Positions 1-7,799 of a DNA stretch of 64,000 nt are shown in pieces. Numbering within the stretch: position 1 is the first letter of the stretch; every line of letters begins with the position of its first letter. This DNA comes from Iodobacter violaceini. Its GTDB lineage: Bacteria > Pseudomonadota > Gammaproteobacteria > Burkholderiales > Chitinibacteraceae. The stretch lies in the NCBI RefSeq assembly GCF_011601265.1, contig NZ_JAAOLX010000002.1, positions 1-64,000 on the forward strand, read 5' to 3'. Below the pieces are notes generated by a model that saw only the letters and a list, made by a program, of their open reading frames with translations, did not search any database and was not told the origin of the DNA. Position numbers and translations under genes: made by a program.

Positions 1-146
1 GCAATGATGTCCATGGATAACACCCCAGGTTTCTCCGGCGAAATACCGGATGGTTACACAACCGGGGTGGAAACTATTGGACGCTGTTTACCCCGGGAAC
101 CTGGAAAGTTTTGCACGCTGATTTACACACAAAGGCTAAAGATGAG
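1..146. other. Window edge, no recognisable gene
   Basis: The first plus-strand frame is open from the window edge to a stop near position 174, but its translation matches no family I recognise, and the other frames carry stops. It may be the decayed end of a neighbouring gene. It is separated from the protease gene by a hairpin terminator. Confidence 0.3.
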
Positions 147-202
147 AAAGCCCCCTGTTCCGAATAGCAAACGATGACTTTGTGTTGGAACAGGGGGCTT
201 TT
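147..202. terminator. Bidirectional hairpin terminator
   Basis: A 15-bp perfect inverted repeat (147-161 pairing with 187-201, core AGCCCCCTGTTCC) with a 25-nt loop ends in a T run on the plus strand and an A run on the far side. It lies directly after the stop of the minus-strand protease gene and would terminate it. Confidence 0.75.
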
Positions 203-207
203 AAATA

Positions 208-1434
208 TTACTTAGCGCTGCAGCTGCCTAGCAGCGTCCATACATTGCTGTAAACATCAGGACGTGCGGCATTTGACCACCAGCTTGCCTGATACTTATT
301 GCCCATAAAGCTGACCATATCCATGACTTTATAGGTAACGCTTGCGCTCCACGCCGTAATATTGCCGCAGCCGCTGTCACCGCCTATTTTGACTAATTGC
401 GACATGCTGTTACTTTGTCCTGCCGTATCGGTTACGGTGAGGCTGACATTGTAAGTGCCTGCGCTGGCATAGCTGTGGTTTGGAGACTGCTGCGTTGAGC
501 TTGAATTGTCACCAAAGCTCCATGCCCAATTGCTGATGCCTTTGTCGTCAGATGATGTGTCTTTAAAGCTGGCATTCATACCGACAATATTGCTGCTGAA
601 CGAGGCAACAGGTTTTTGATCGCCACCTCCGGTCTCATCGGGAGTAATGCCGGTTTTTTGTGCAATCCACGGCAGATAGCTGGAGGTACGGGTGAATGCC
701 GTGGCGCCGACGCATGAATTGCCCCAGCTAACAATGCCGATGCTATAGAAATTGCCGTTTTGGGCCGCAACAAATGGCCCGCCACTATCACCATTGCAGG
801 CCGAAACACCTCCCGCACCCCCGCCGCAAATCACCGATGCGGGCAGGTTAAAATTCAGCTCGCTGCTACAGACCTGATTGCTTAATACCGGTAAATTCAC
901 TTCACGCAGCACATCACTCGGGCTGCCTTGATTTCTTGTCAGGCCCCAGCCTGATACGGTCACGCTTTTACCAATACCAGCAATTTGGTTTTCAATGGCA
1001 ACGGTAGGTAGTTTGGCTGGTTTAATGCTTGCACTGGCAGGGCTTGCAAGTTTTAGCACTGTAATATCCCAGCCTGAACGTATCCCCTGTGCGCCACTCC
1101 AGTTTTCATGGGTAATGATTTGGCTGACTCGAATATTTTGCCCGTCATGACGGCTCATGCTGTGAGCGCCCACCTGTACCGTCAGTGAGCTGGTCGATGC
1201 GCCATCCACGCAATGGGCTGCTGTTAAAACCCAGTTGGGGCTGATTAAGGTGCCACCGCAGCCCTGGCGGCCATTCATGAGTAAGGCAACCTGGTAAGGC
1301 CTGGAATTAGGTGTTGTTTCAATCCCCCCTACAATGGTGGGTTTGACGGGCGTGCTGTTGGCAGCCATGCTGGTGAATGGCAGTACACATAATGTGCTGA
1401 GAACGCTTACAGCTAATCTGAAGTGTTTTTTCAT
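208..1434 (-). CDS. Secreted S1 serine protease with PKD and chitin-binding domains
   Basis: This is a predicted extracellular endopeptidase of 408 residues. A Sec signal peptide covers about residues 1-25, and the mature protease should start at IVGG (residue 34) after cleavage of a short propeptide. The catalytic triad is H74 (TAAHC), D123 (WDITVL) and S217 (GDSGGP). The S1-pocket residue equivalent to chymotrypsin 189 is Ser211, not the Asp of true trypsins, so chymotrypsin-like specificity is inferred. A PKD domain follows at about 273-350, then a C-terminal chitin-binding type 3 module at about 357-405 with the aromatic YQASWW patch. The PKD and chitin-binding parts suggest targeting to chitin or other polymers. 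The ATG is preceded by an AAGAAGAGA ribosome-binding site. It is a monocistronic gene. Confidence 0.93.
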   Translation of the reverse strand: MKKHFRLAVSVLSTLCVLPFTSMAANSTPVKPTIVGGIETTPNSRPYQVALLMNGRQGCGGTLISPNWVLTAAHCVDGASTSSLTVQVGAHSMSRHDGQNIRVSQIITHENWSGAQGIRSGWDITVLKLASPASASIKPAKLPTVAIENQIAGIGKSVTVSGWGLTRNQGSPSDVLREVNLPVLSNQVCSSELNFNLPASVICGGGAGGVSACNGDSGGPFVAAQNGNFYSIGIVSWGNSCVGATAFTRTSSYLPWIAQKTGITPDETGGGDQKPVASFSSNIVGMNASFKDTSSDDKGISNWAWSFGDNSSSTQQSPNHSYASAGTYNVSLTVTDTAGQSNSMSQLVKIGGDSGCGNITAWSASVTYKVMDMVSFMGNKYQASWWSNAARPDVYSNVWTLLGSCSAK

Positions 1435-1898
1435 GGTTGTCTCTTCTTTGGTTTTATAAGAGGAAAGGTATAAGCAGGCGCAGGCCTGTTCTACCCCATT
1501 TACTGCACCCTCGTTGAGGGGTACTGCATCGTGGCCAACGATGCATGTACTCGTTTAGTGCTCAATACAAATCAGAGGCAAAGCCGTGCCCTGCTTGGCA
1601 TGTAATAAGCAAGCTTGAAAGGTAATTGAAAGAATTTTTATTTTTATGTCAGACCATTTAAATATGTCAATGGTATTGACCGATGCTCGCCTTACTATAG
1701 AAAACATAAAGAAATTGTCAAATAAATGGCGGTTAAAGCATGAAAATCAGATTTTTTCAGCTTAAAAGCTATTTATTCATTTTGCTTTATTGGCTTTTTT
1801 GCCAGCGGACAGGCATTAAATGCCATGTGGCCACGGGAAGGTGTATTGATGGTGCGCAGCCATAAACTAAACGAGAAAAGGCCGCAGGAGGGGGGCTT
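1435..1898. other. Intergenic region with a palindrome
   Basis: No supported ORF lies here. Positions 1521-1550 form an inverted repeat (GTAC, one mismatch, GCATCGT, a ggcca loop, ACGATGC, GTAC) about 90 nt upstream of the protease ATG. It is a candidate operator or a leader hairpin for that gene. The rest is AT-rich and shows nothing else I can name. Confidence 0.4.
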
Positions 1899-2585
1899 TC
1901 AGTTTGCTTTTGTTAAAGACAAAATAAACTGAGCCAGCGAGGATGCTGGTTCGGCATATGCAGGTAGATTGAAGGGGCAATTTTGTGTATGAAACGCTTG
2001 ATGCTTTCTATCTTGAGCAAGGATTAAATAGCGTGTACACAGCGGCACAATGTCTTGCCATTGCTCTGTTTGAAGTTGGGCTAGTTTCAGCAAATCTGCT
2101 TTGGGTGAAGGTTTGCCGTCAGGGAAAATGATTTTCCAGCTTTCCAGAAGCGGCTTCATCAGGATGAGTTGCAATAAGGCTAAGAAACTGGCTGCACCGG
2201 GGCCGCCAGCGTGCAGCCAGCTGTTGCGGCCAGCTGGGGCCAGTGCGTCAAGCAGCGGCGCAGCAAGGCTCAGTGCCTGATGCGTGCCGCCCGCTGCCAG
2301 CATCCAGCCAAATTGCGCTGCGCATTGGGGCTCGCCGGTAAGGGCCAGATCGACATGCTGCCATTGCTGAGCCTGAGCCCATTGGGCACTCAGCAGATAA
2401 TCATCCAGGCAGGTATGCCCCGCGCTGATTAATAATCCTCCCGGGGGCAGGGCAGGAATCTGGGTCTGCATATCCAAGGGGAGCAGCATCAGTTGCGAAA
2501 GCTGAAGGGGATTAAGCCGGGATTGCAATGACTCTAAAATGGCCGCAGGGGCAAGAAACAGAACCGGGCCATTTAACAGAGTCAT
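1899..2585 (-). CDS. Unassigned protein in the fnr transcription unit
   Basis: This 228-residue protein is rich in Leu, Ala and Gln and has no signal peptide or clear membrane span. I do not recognise it with confidence. The segment HAGGPGAASFLALL at about residues 126-139 faintly recalls the glycine-rich catalytic helix of beta-hydroxyacid dehydrogenases, but the catalytic Lys of that family is absent and there is no N-terminal GxGxxG. The gene starts 5 nt after the fnr stop on the same strand, so it is very likely co-transcribed with fnr. It could be a degenerate dehydrogenase-like protein or a family of its own. Confidence 0.65.
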   Translation of the reverse strand: MTLLNGPVLFLAPAAILESLQSRLNPLQLSQLMLLPLDMQTQIPALPPGGLLISAGHTCLDDYLLSAQWAQAQQWQHVDLALTGEPQCAAQFGWMLAAGGTHQALSLAAPLLDALAPAGRNSWLHAGGPGAASFLALLQLILMKPLLESWKIIFPDGKPSPKADLLKLAQLQTEQWQDIVPLCTRYLILAQDRKHQAFHTQNCPFNLPAYAEPASSLAQFILSLTKAN

Positions 2586-2590
2586 AGGGT

Positions 2591-3352
2591 TTATTGCTGG
2601 CAGTTGTTGATAAGTTGCTTCAGTGCATCGGGATTGATGATTTCAATCAGACGGTTTTGTACTTTAATTAAACCGTTTTCCTGGAACTTAGAAAGTGAGC
2701 GGCTGACTGTTTCCAGCTTGAGCCCCAGGTAGCTGCCGATTTCTTCACGCGTCATGCGTAAATGAAAGCTGCTGGCCGAATAGCCACGAATGGCAAAGCG
2801 CTGAGACAGGTTCAGCAGAAAGGCGGCAATACGTTCTTCTGCCTTCATATTGCCCAGTAAGAGCATTACGCCATGGTCACGAACAATTTCCCGGCTCATC
2901 AGCTTATAAAAGTGATGTTGCAAAATAGGGATACGGCGGCTTAATTCTTCCATATCGGTAAAGGGCAGCTCGCAAACTTCGCTGTCTTCCAGTGCAATGG
3001 CATCGCAAGTGTGCAGATCAGAGCTTACGGCATCCATGCCCATCAGCTCGCCAGTCATATGAAAGCCTGTAACCTGTTCGCGGCCGTCTTCTGAAATAAC
3101 ACTGGCTTTGAAAAAGCCAAGCCGGATAGCGAACAGTGAGCGGAAAGGTTCTCCGGCACGGTAGAGCGCTTCGCCCCGCTTAATGGGCTTGGCCTGGGTG
3201 ATGAGGGTATCCAGTTCGCGCATTTCTTCCGCAGAAAGACCGATAGGCAGGCAAAGCTCACGCAAGCTGCAATTGACACAGCTTTGGCGAAGATGCTTAA
3301 GGCTGAGGTCACGTACTGGGATGTGAGGTGTCGTTGTCATGGGGCGTTTCAA
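2591..3352 (-). CDS. fnr: FNR-type oxygen-sensing transcriptional regulator
   Basis: This Crp/Fnr-family activator senses anaerobiosis through a [4Fe-4S] cluster. The N-terminal cysteines C25, C28 and C34 (SCVNCSLRELC) and C116 (LHTCDA) match the four cluster ligands of E. coli FNR. A cyclic-nucleotide-fold domain and dimer helix follow. The C-terminal helix-turn-helix contains EEIGSYLGLKLETVSRSLSKF, whose E..SR residues contact TTGAT half sites. The given start is TTG with a GAGAA ribosome-binding site 6 nt upstream. An ATG at 3340 is possible (249 aa) but has a poor ribosome-binding site. It is divergent from hemN, with a perfect FNR box between them, so self-regulation is possible. Confidence 0.93.
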   Translation of the reverse strand: MKRPMTTTPHIPVRDLSLKHLRQSCVNCSLRELCLPIGLSAEEMRELDTLITQAKPIKRGEALYRAGEPFRSLFAIRLGFFKASVISEDGREQVTGFHMTGELMGMDAVSSDLHTCDAIALEDSEVCELPFTDMEELSRRIPILQHHFYKLMSREIVRDHGVMLLLGNMKAEERIAAFLLNLSQRFAIRGYSASSFHLRMTREEIGSYLGLKLETVSRSLSKFQENGLIKVQNRLIEIINPDALKQLINNCQQ

Positions 3353-3399
3353 TTCGTGTTCTCGATATCACTTAGTATGCACGATTTCCCGTGCAGATT

Positions 3400-3413
3400 T
3401 TGATATCGATCAA
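3400..3413. promoter_or_regulatory. FNR box upstream of hemN
   Basis: TTGAT-atcg-ATCAA is a perfect match to the FNR/ANR consensus TTGATNNNNATCAA. Its centre is 64 nt upstream of the hemN ATG and about 66 nt upstream of the ATG of fnr. A TACGAT sequence at 3449-3454 could be the hemN -10 box, which would put the box near -54. A class II position at -41.5 would need another -10. The known FNR/ANR-dependence of hemN in other proteobacteria supports the assignment. Confidence 0.85.
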
Positions 3414-3470
3414 GGTTATGAAAAATGAATCTGGGCAAGCTGCACCGATACGATAAAAGGATGAAACAGA

Positions 3471-4874
3471 ATGCTCCAAGATAATGTTGCTGTATTACAG
3501 CCACTTGATTTTGATCGAAATTTAATTAGCCAACACAATGGGAAAGGCCCAAGGTATACATCCTACCCCACTGCGGATCGATTTGCTGCAATGGATGCAC
3601 ATACTTATGAGCAAAGTGTATTGCAACAACAGCCCGGCACCCGTATTAAGCCATTATCCTTGTATTTTCACCTGCCATTCTGCAATACCATTTGTTATTA
3701 CTGCGCCTGTAACAAAGTCATTACCAAGGATCAGAGCAAAGCAGACCAATATCTTAATTATCTCCTTAAAGAGGTAAAATTACAGTCGGCATTATTAACA
3801 AAGCGTGGCACAGTTTCTCAGTTGCATTTTGGCGGTGGTACACCTACTTTTTTGACTAATGATCAATTAAGCAGACTGATGGATGGGATTCGTACCCATT
3901 TTGATTTAAAGCCTGATGGCGAGTTTTCGATTGAAATTGATCCGCGCAAGGTCAGTGCCGCAACAGTGGCGCATTTAGGCGCGATTGGTTTTAACCGGAT
4001 GAGTGTGGGTATTCAGGATTTTAATCCGGAAGTTCAGCAGGCGGTTAACCGCGTGCAAAGTGAAGAAGAAACACGCATCGTCATCGATGCAGCAAGAGCA
4101 AATGGCTTTAAATCAGTCAGCATTGATCTGATCTATGGTTTGCCGCACCAAAGTCAGGCCAGTATGTATCACACCATCGAAAAAGTGATTACTTTGCGCC
4201 CCGACCGGCTGGCATTATACAGCTACGCTCATTTACCTGAGCGATTTATGCCGCAAAGACGCATTGATGCTGGGCATTTACCCACTACAGAGGGTAAACT
4301 CGACATCTTACAAAGTAGTGTGAATCAGTTACTTGCGGCCGGTTATGTTTATATCGGTATGGATCATTTTTCCTTGCCGGATGATGCTTTGGCTATTGCC
4401 CAAAGGCGTGGTCAATTACACCGTAATTTCCAGGGTTATTCTACCCATGCAGATTGCGATTTGATGGCTTTTGGGGTGTCTGCAATTGGCAAAGTGGCCA
4501 ATTGTTTTGCTCAGAACGTAAAAGATTTAGACGCTTACTATCAGGCTTTAGATGCAGATCGCCTGCCTGTTGAGCGGGGCTTATTAATTAATCATGATGA
4601 TTTTTTGCGTGGCTCAGTGATTCAGTCACTGATGTGTCAGTTTGAGCTTAGTTTTCAGCCTGTTGAATTGTCTTATTTGATTGATTTTAATAGTTATTTT
4701 GCAGAAGAATTGAAACTGCTTGCGCCATATGAGCTGGATGGTTTACTTGTGTTGAAAAATGATTCAATCACAATCACAGCCAAGGGGCGTTTCCTCGTTC
4801 GTTCTATTGCGATGGTTTTTGACCGGTATTTACGCCATGCCGCACCAGCGGGGCGCTATTCAAAGTTGATATAA
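3471..4874 (+). CDS. hemN: Oxygen-independent coproporphyrinogen III oxidase
   Basis: HemN is a radical-SAM enzyme that decarboxylates two propionates of coproporphyrinogen III to give protoporphyrinogen IX under low oxygen. The 467-residue length is typical of true HemN. The cluster motif CNTICYYCAC puts Cys ligands at residues 71, 75 and 78, with the extra C80 of HemN. HFGGGTPTFL and GFNRMSVGIQDF are the glycine-rich SAM-binding and following segments. The C-terminal HemN domain is present. The ATG at 3471 has AAAAGG about 10 nt upstream; an ATG at 3461 is in another frame and closes after seven codons. Its regulation is probably by FNR through the box at 3400-3413. Confidence 0.96.
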   Translation: MLQDNVAVLQPLDFDRNLISQHNGKGPRYTSYPTADRFAAMDAHTYEQSVLQQQPGTRIKPLSLYFHLPFCNTICYYCACNKVITKDQSKADQYLNYLLKEVKLQSALLTKRGTVSQLHFGGGTPTFLTNDQLSRLMDGIRTHFDLKPDGEFSIEIDPRKVSAATVAHLGAIGFNRMSVGIQDFNPEVQQAVNRVQSEEETRIVIDAARANGFKSVSIDLIYGLPHQSQASMYHTIEKVITLRPDRLALYSYAHLPERFMPQRRIDAGHLPTTEGKLDILQSSVNQLLAAGYVYIGMDHFSLPDDALAIAQRRGQLHRNFQGYSTHADCDLMAFGVSAIGKVANCFAQNVKDLDAYYQALDADRLPVERGLLINHDDFLRGSVIQSLMCQFELSFQPVELSYLIDFNSYFAEELKLLAPYELDGLLVLKNDSITITAKGRFLVRSIAMVFDRYLRHAAPAGRYSKLI

Positions 4875-4878
4875 ATGA

Positions 4879-5538
4879 ATGCTTGAATTTGATCTTTTCG
4901 CATTGTTTCTTGCCGGCCTCTTAGGGGGCGGGCATTGTGCAGGAATGTGCGGCGGCGTGGTCGCCGCTTTTAGTTTGCAGCTTCCAAATGGCCCCCGCTG
5001 GCATTATCACCTTGGTTTCAATTTCGGGCGCTTGCTCGGTTATTGCCTGATTGGTATGCTTGCGGGCTTGCTGGGTTCCTTGTCAGCATTGCTTTCACTG
5101 CAAGGCGTTAAAGGGGGCCTGTATATCTTTGCCAATTTACTGCTGGTTTTATTAGGCAGTTATATGGCTGGGTGGTCTTCATTAATTATGTTTCTGGAAA
5201 AAGCAGGGCGCCCTTTATGGGGTAAAATTCAGCCGTATATGCGGTTGTTTTTACCCATTAAGCGCTGGCCGGATACCCTGATTGTTGGCGCACTTTGGGG
5301 ATGGCTTCCCTGTGGCCTCGTCTATACCGCATCATTAAATGCTCTGGCAAGTGCCAGCCCGTGGCACGGTGCTTTAATTATGTTGTCTTTTGGTTTGGGT
5401 ACACTCCCTAATTTATTATTGATGTCTGCGTTTTCTGAGCAGCTTAGGTATTTATTTAAAAACAAATATTTACGCTGGCTGATTGGGGGTAGCCTGATGG
5501 CTTTGGGGACATACAGATTGATTCAGTATATTTTTTAA
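4879..5538 (+). CDS. DsbD_2 / TauE-SafE-like membrane protein next to hemN
   Basis: This polytopic inner-membrane protein of 219 residues has about six hydrophobic segments. The first carries LLGGGHCAGMCGGVVAAFSL, and a second conserved motif WGWLPCGLVYTA lies at about residues 139-150. These paired Cys motifs are typical of the family annotated as sulfite exporter TauE/SafE or DsbD_2, often found near fnr, hemN and cbb3-oxidase genes and thought to act in metal or thiol handling for cytochrome oxidase assembly. Here the cargo is unknown. It starts 4 nt after the hemN stop and is probably co-transcribed with it under FNR control. Confidence 0.82.
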   Translation: MLEFDLFALFLAGLLGGGHCAGMCGGVVAAFSLQLPNGPRWHYHLGFNFGRLLGYCLIGMLAGLLGSLSALLSLQGVKGGLYIFANLLLVLLGSYMAGWSSLIMFLEKAGRPLWGKIQPYMRLFLPIKRWPDTLIVGALWGWLPCGLVYTASLNALASASPWHGALIMLSFGLGTLPNLLLMSAFSEQLRYLFKNKYLRWLIGGSLMALGTYRLIQYIF

Positions 5539-5666
5539 GCAAAAAGACGGAGTTTCATTCTCTTTGCGTGCATGAAAAAAATCAAAGTAACTGATATTTA
5601 TATAAATAATAATATTTATTGCGTTTTAGTGTAGTGCCTGTTTATAAAAAAGGATTTTCTAAAATA

Positions 5667-6035
5667 ATGCCTACCCCCATTTTGGTTGTTGATGATTCTG
5701 CTATGGCCAGAAAAATGCTGATCAGAGCATTGCCTGTTAATTGGGATGTTGAAATTACACATGCATGCAATGGTATCGAAGCACTGGCTGCTTATCGCGC
5801 GGGCAAAGCAGATGTAATGTTTTTAGATTTAACCATGCCGCTTCTGGATGGTTATTCTGTACTTGAGACCATGCAAAAAGAGGGGCTGAATAGCTATGTA
5901 GTGGTTGTTTCGGCAGATATTCAGCCTCTGGCACGTGAGCGTGTACGACAATTGGGGGCTGCGGCCTTTGTTCAAAAACCAGTGAAAGCTTCTGATATTG
6001 AGATTATTTTGCGCGAATATGGAATCGCTTTATGA
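5667..6035 (+). CDS. CheY-like single-domain response regulator
   Basis: This is a stand-alone receiver domain of 122 residues with no output domain. VVDDSAMARK carries the acidic pair, VMFLDLTMP the phosphoacceptor Asp, VVVSAD the Ser of the switch and FVQKPVKA the conserved Lys. I chose ATG 5667, preceded by AAGGA; a TTG at 5619 would add 16 unconserved residues. The 3' end overlaps the next gene by 4 nt (ATGA), so the two are translationally coupled. With the downstream CheC-like phosphatase and diguanylate cyclase it forms a compact signalling module. It is likely a phosphate shuttle whose Asp-P is removed by the neighbour. Confidence 0.92.
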   Translation: MPTPILVVDDSAMARKMLIRALPVNWDVEITHACNGIEALAAYRAGKADVMFLDLTMPLLDGYSVLETMQKEGLNSYVVVVSADIQPLARERVRQLGAAAFVQKPVKASDIEIILREYGIAL

Positions 6036-6649
6036 ATGAAGAATTGTTTTTGACTGAAGAGCAAACGGATGCATTGCAAGAGATTACTAATATTGCAATG
6101 GGCCGTGCAGGTGCGCAGCTGGCTCAGATTTTAGATACCTTTATTAAGCTGTCCGTTCCCCGTATTAATATTATTCAATCCTCTTCTGTATCCCGCAATA
6201 TTTTGAATATGATTGGCTCTAAAAGTGCCGCTACTGCAATTCGCCAATCATTTAACGGCTCTTTATCGGGCGAAGCCATGGTGGTTTATGACCAGCATGG
6301 GTGCAGAAATCTTGCTGACCTGATGGGCTACGATGGCGTGATTGACCGCACTTCTGAGCGCGAGCTGCTATTGGACGTGGGCAATGTTTTAGTGGGCGCT
6401 TGTTTAAACGGGGTGGCTGATTTATTAGGTGCATCGCTGGTTTATTCCGCGCCTACCATTATGGCCGAAAATGTTGAAGTCGATAAGCTGATCAATATTA
6501 AGCAAATAACCTGGAATTACGCCCTGCTTGTAGAGGTTCATTTTACTTTAGAGATTCGTGATTTCACCTGCCATTTGCTCACTCTTATGCCGGAAGAATC
6601 AATTTTACGATTGCAGCTGGCGATTGATGCGTTTATGGAAAAGATCTGA
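6032..6649 (+). CDS. CheC-like CheY-P phosphatase
   Basis: This protein belongs to the CheC/CheX/FliY phosphatase family and has 205 residues. Two copies of the catalytic E..N signature are visible: ALQEITNIAMGRAGAQLA at about residues 14-31 and LLLDVGNVLVGACLNGV at about 112-128. In the second, Asp stands where Glu is usual, so only the first site may be fully active. It would dephosphorylate a CheY-like regulator, and the immediately preceding overlapping gene encodes one. It overlaps the following diguanylate cyclase gene by one base (TGATG). No chemotaxis or flagellar genes lie nearby, so the output may be cyclic-di-GMP. Confidence 0.87.
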   Translation: MNEELFLTEEQTDALQEITNIAMGRAGAQLAQILDTFIKLSVPRINIIQSSSVSRNILNMIGSKSAATAIRQSFNGSLSGEAMVVYDQHGCRNLADLMGYDGVIDRTSERELLLDVGNVLVGACLNGVADLLGASLVYSAPTIMAENVEVDKLINIKQITWNYALLVEVHFTLEIRDFTCHLLTLMPEESILRLQLAIDAFMEKI

Positions 6650-7602
6650 TGCAACAAAGACTTTGTGATTTTATTGTGAATGAAGTGGGTGTTGGTGTTT
6701 TTTCACTTGATAAAAACCATCATATTTTACTGTGGAATCGTTTTATGGCTCAGCATAGCGGCATCAGTGCAGAGCAGGCAATTGGGGCCAATTTATTTGA
6801 ATTATTCCCCGAATTGCCTCAAAAATGGCTGAGTAAAAAAATTGAAAGTGTTTTTGTGCTGAAGAATTTCGCTTTTACTTCTTGGGAGCAAAGGCCTTAT
6901 TTATTTAAGTTTTCACATAATCGCCCCATTACCGGCGGTATGGATTTTATGCAACAAAACACCACGTTTATGCCGGTGCGCAATGAATCTGGTGAAGTGG
7001 ATGCGGTGACGGTGAATCTGTTTGATGTTACCGATAATGCGATTGCACAAAATCTATTGCAGGAAGCGATGGGAAAACTGGAAGAGTTTTCTAATCGTGA
7101 TGGTTTAACCGGTATCTATAACCGCCGTTATCTGGATATGCGCTTCACTCAGGAGCTGGAGCGGATGTCTCGTTATCAGGCGGCGTTTTTTACGGTGATT
7201 CTGTTTGACCTTGATCGCTTTAAGCAAGTGAATGATCAGTACGGGCATATTGCAGGTGATGAAGTGCTGAGGGTGGTTGCCTCACGCGTGCTGACTACTT
7301 TGCGTGATACTGATGTGTTTGGCCGCTATGGTGGTGAGGAGTTTTTACTTTTGCTGCCTCAGACTGATTTGACCGGAGCAGAAATCGCTGCAGAGCGCAT
7401 TCGTGAAATCTTATGCTCATCTCCGGTACAGGTTGGGGAAACCAATATTCAAATTTCTGCCAGCTTGGGGTTATCTGCTTGTCATTCTGGCTGCAGCAAT
7501 CCGCACAGCGTGATTGAAGAGGCTGATTTGGCACTTTATGCATCCAAGCAAAACGGACGTAATCGCGTAACGGTTTTCTCTGCGGATTTGCGTGAATCCT
7601 GA
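6649..7602 (+). CDS. PAS-GGDEF diguanylate cyclase
   Basis: This is a predicted diguanylate cyclase of 317 residues that makes cyclic-di-GMP from two GTP. A PAS domain occupies about residues 1-125 (GVFSLDKNHHILLWN at the start), followed by a short coiled linker and a GGDEF domain at about 145-315. The active-site loop is YGGEEF, and the I-site RxxD (RDTD) sits exactly five residues before it, so product inhibition is expected. DLDRFKQVNDQYGH is the Mg/GTP-binding region. No transmembrane segment is seen. It is the last gene of the response regulator-CheC module and ends at a strong terminator. Confidence 0.94.
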   Translation: MQQRLCDFIVNEVGVGVFSLDKNHHILLWNRFMAQHSGISAEQAIGANLFELFPELPQKWLSKKIESVFVLKNFAFTSWEQRPYLFKFSHNRPITGGMDFMQQNTTFMPVRNESGEVDAVTVNLFDVTDNAIAQNLLQEAMGKLEEFSNRDGLTGIYNRRYLDMRFTQELERMSRYQAAFFTVILFDLDRFKQVNDQYGHIAGDEVLRVVASRVLTTLRDTDVFGRYGGEEFLLLLPQTDLTGAEIAAERIREILCSSPVQVGETNIQISASLGLSACHSGCSNPHSVIEEADLALYASKQNGRNRVTVFSADLRES

Positions 7603-7622
7603 TTCTCAACCCGTATTAAACG

Positions 7623-7646
7623 GAGCCCTTAGGGGCTCTTTTTTTT
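7623..7646 (+). terminator. Rho-independent terminator
   Basis: The hairpin GAGCCC-tta-GGGGCTC-type stem (7623-7638) is followed by a run of eight T. It ends the regulator/CheC/diguanylate cyclase unit. Confidence 0.9.
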
Positions 7647-7799
7647 GGGCCTTTTTTGCAGAAATAATGTGCAACTTAAATTTATCAGCAATGTGCACGT
7701 AATTTTTTGAAATAATCAACTTTACTATGTCTATAAAGAGTGCAGAGGTGCAGCAATCGCCGCGCCACTCGAATGACATACACGGTGAGGAGAGGCGTC

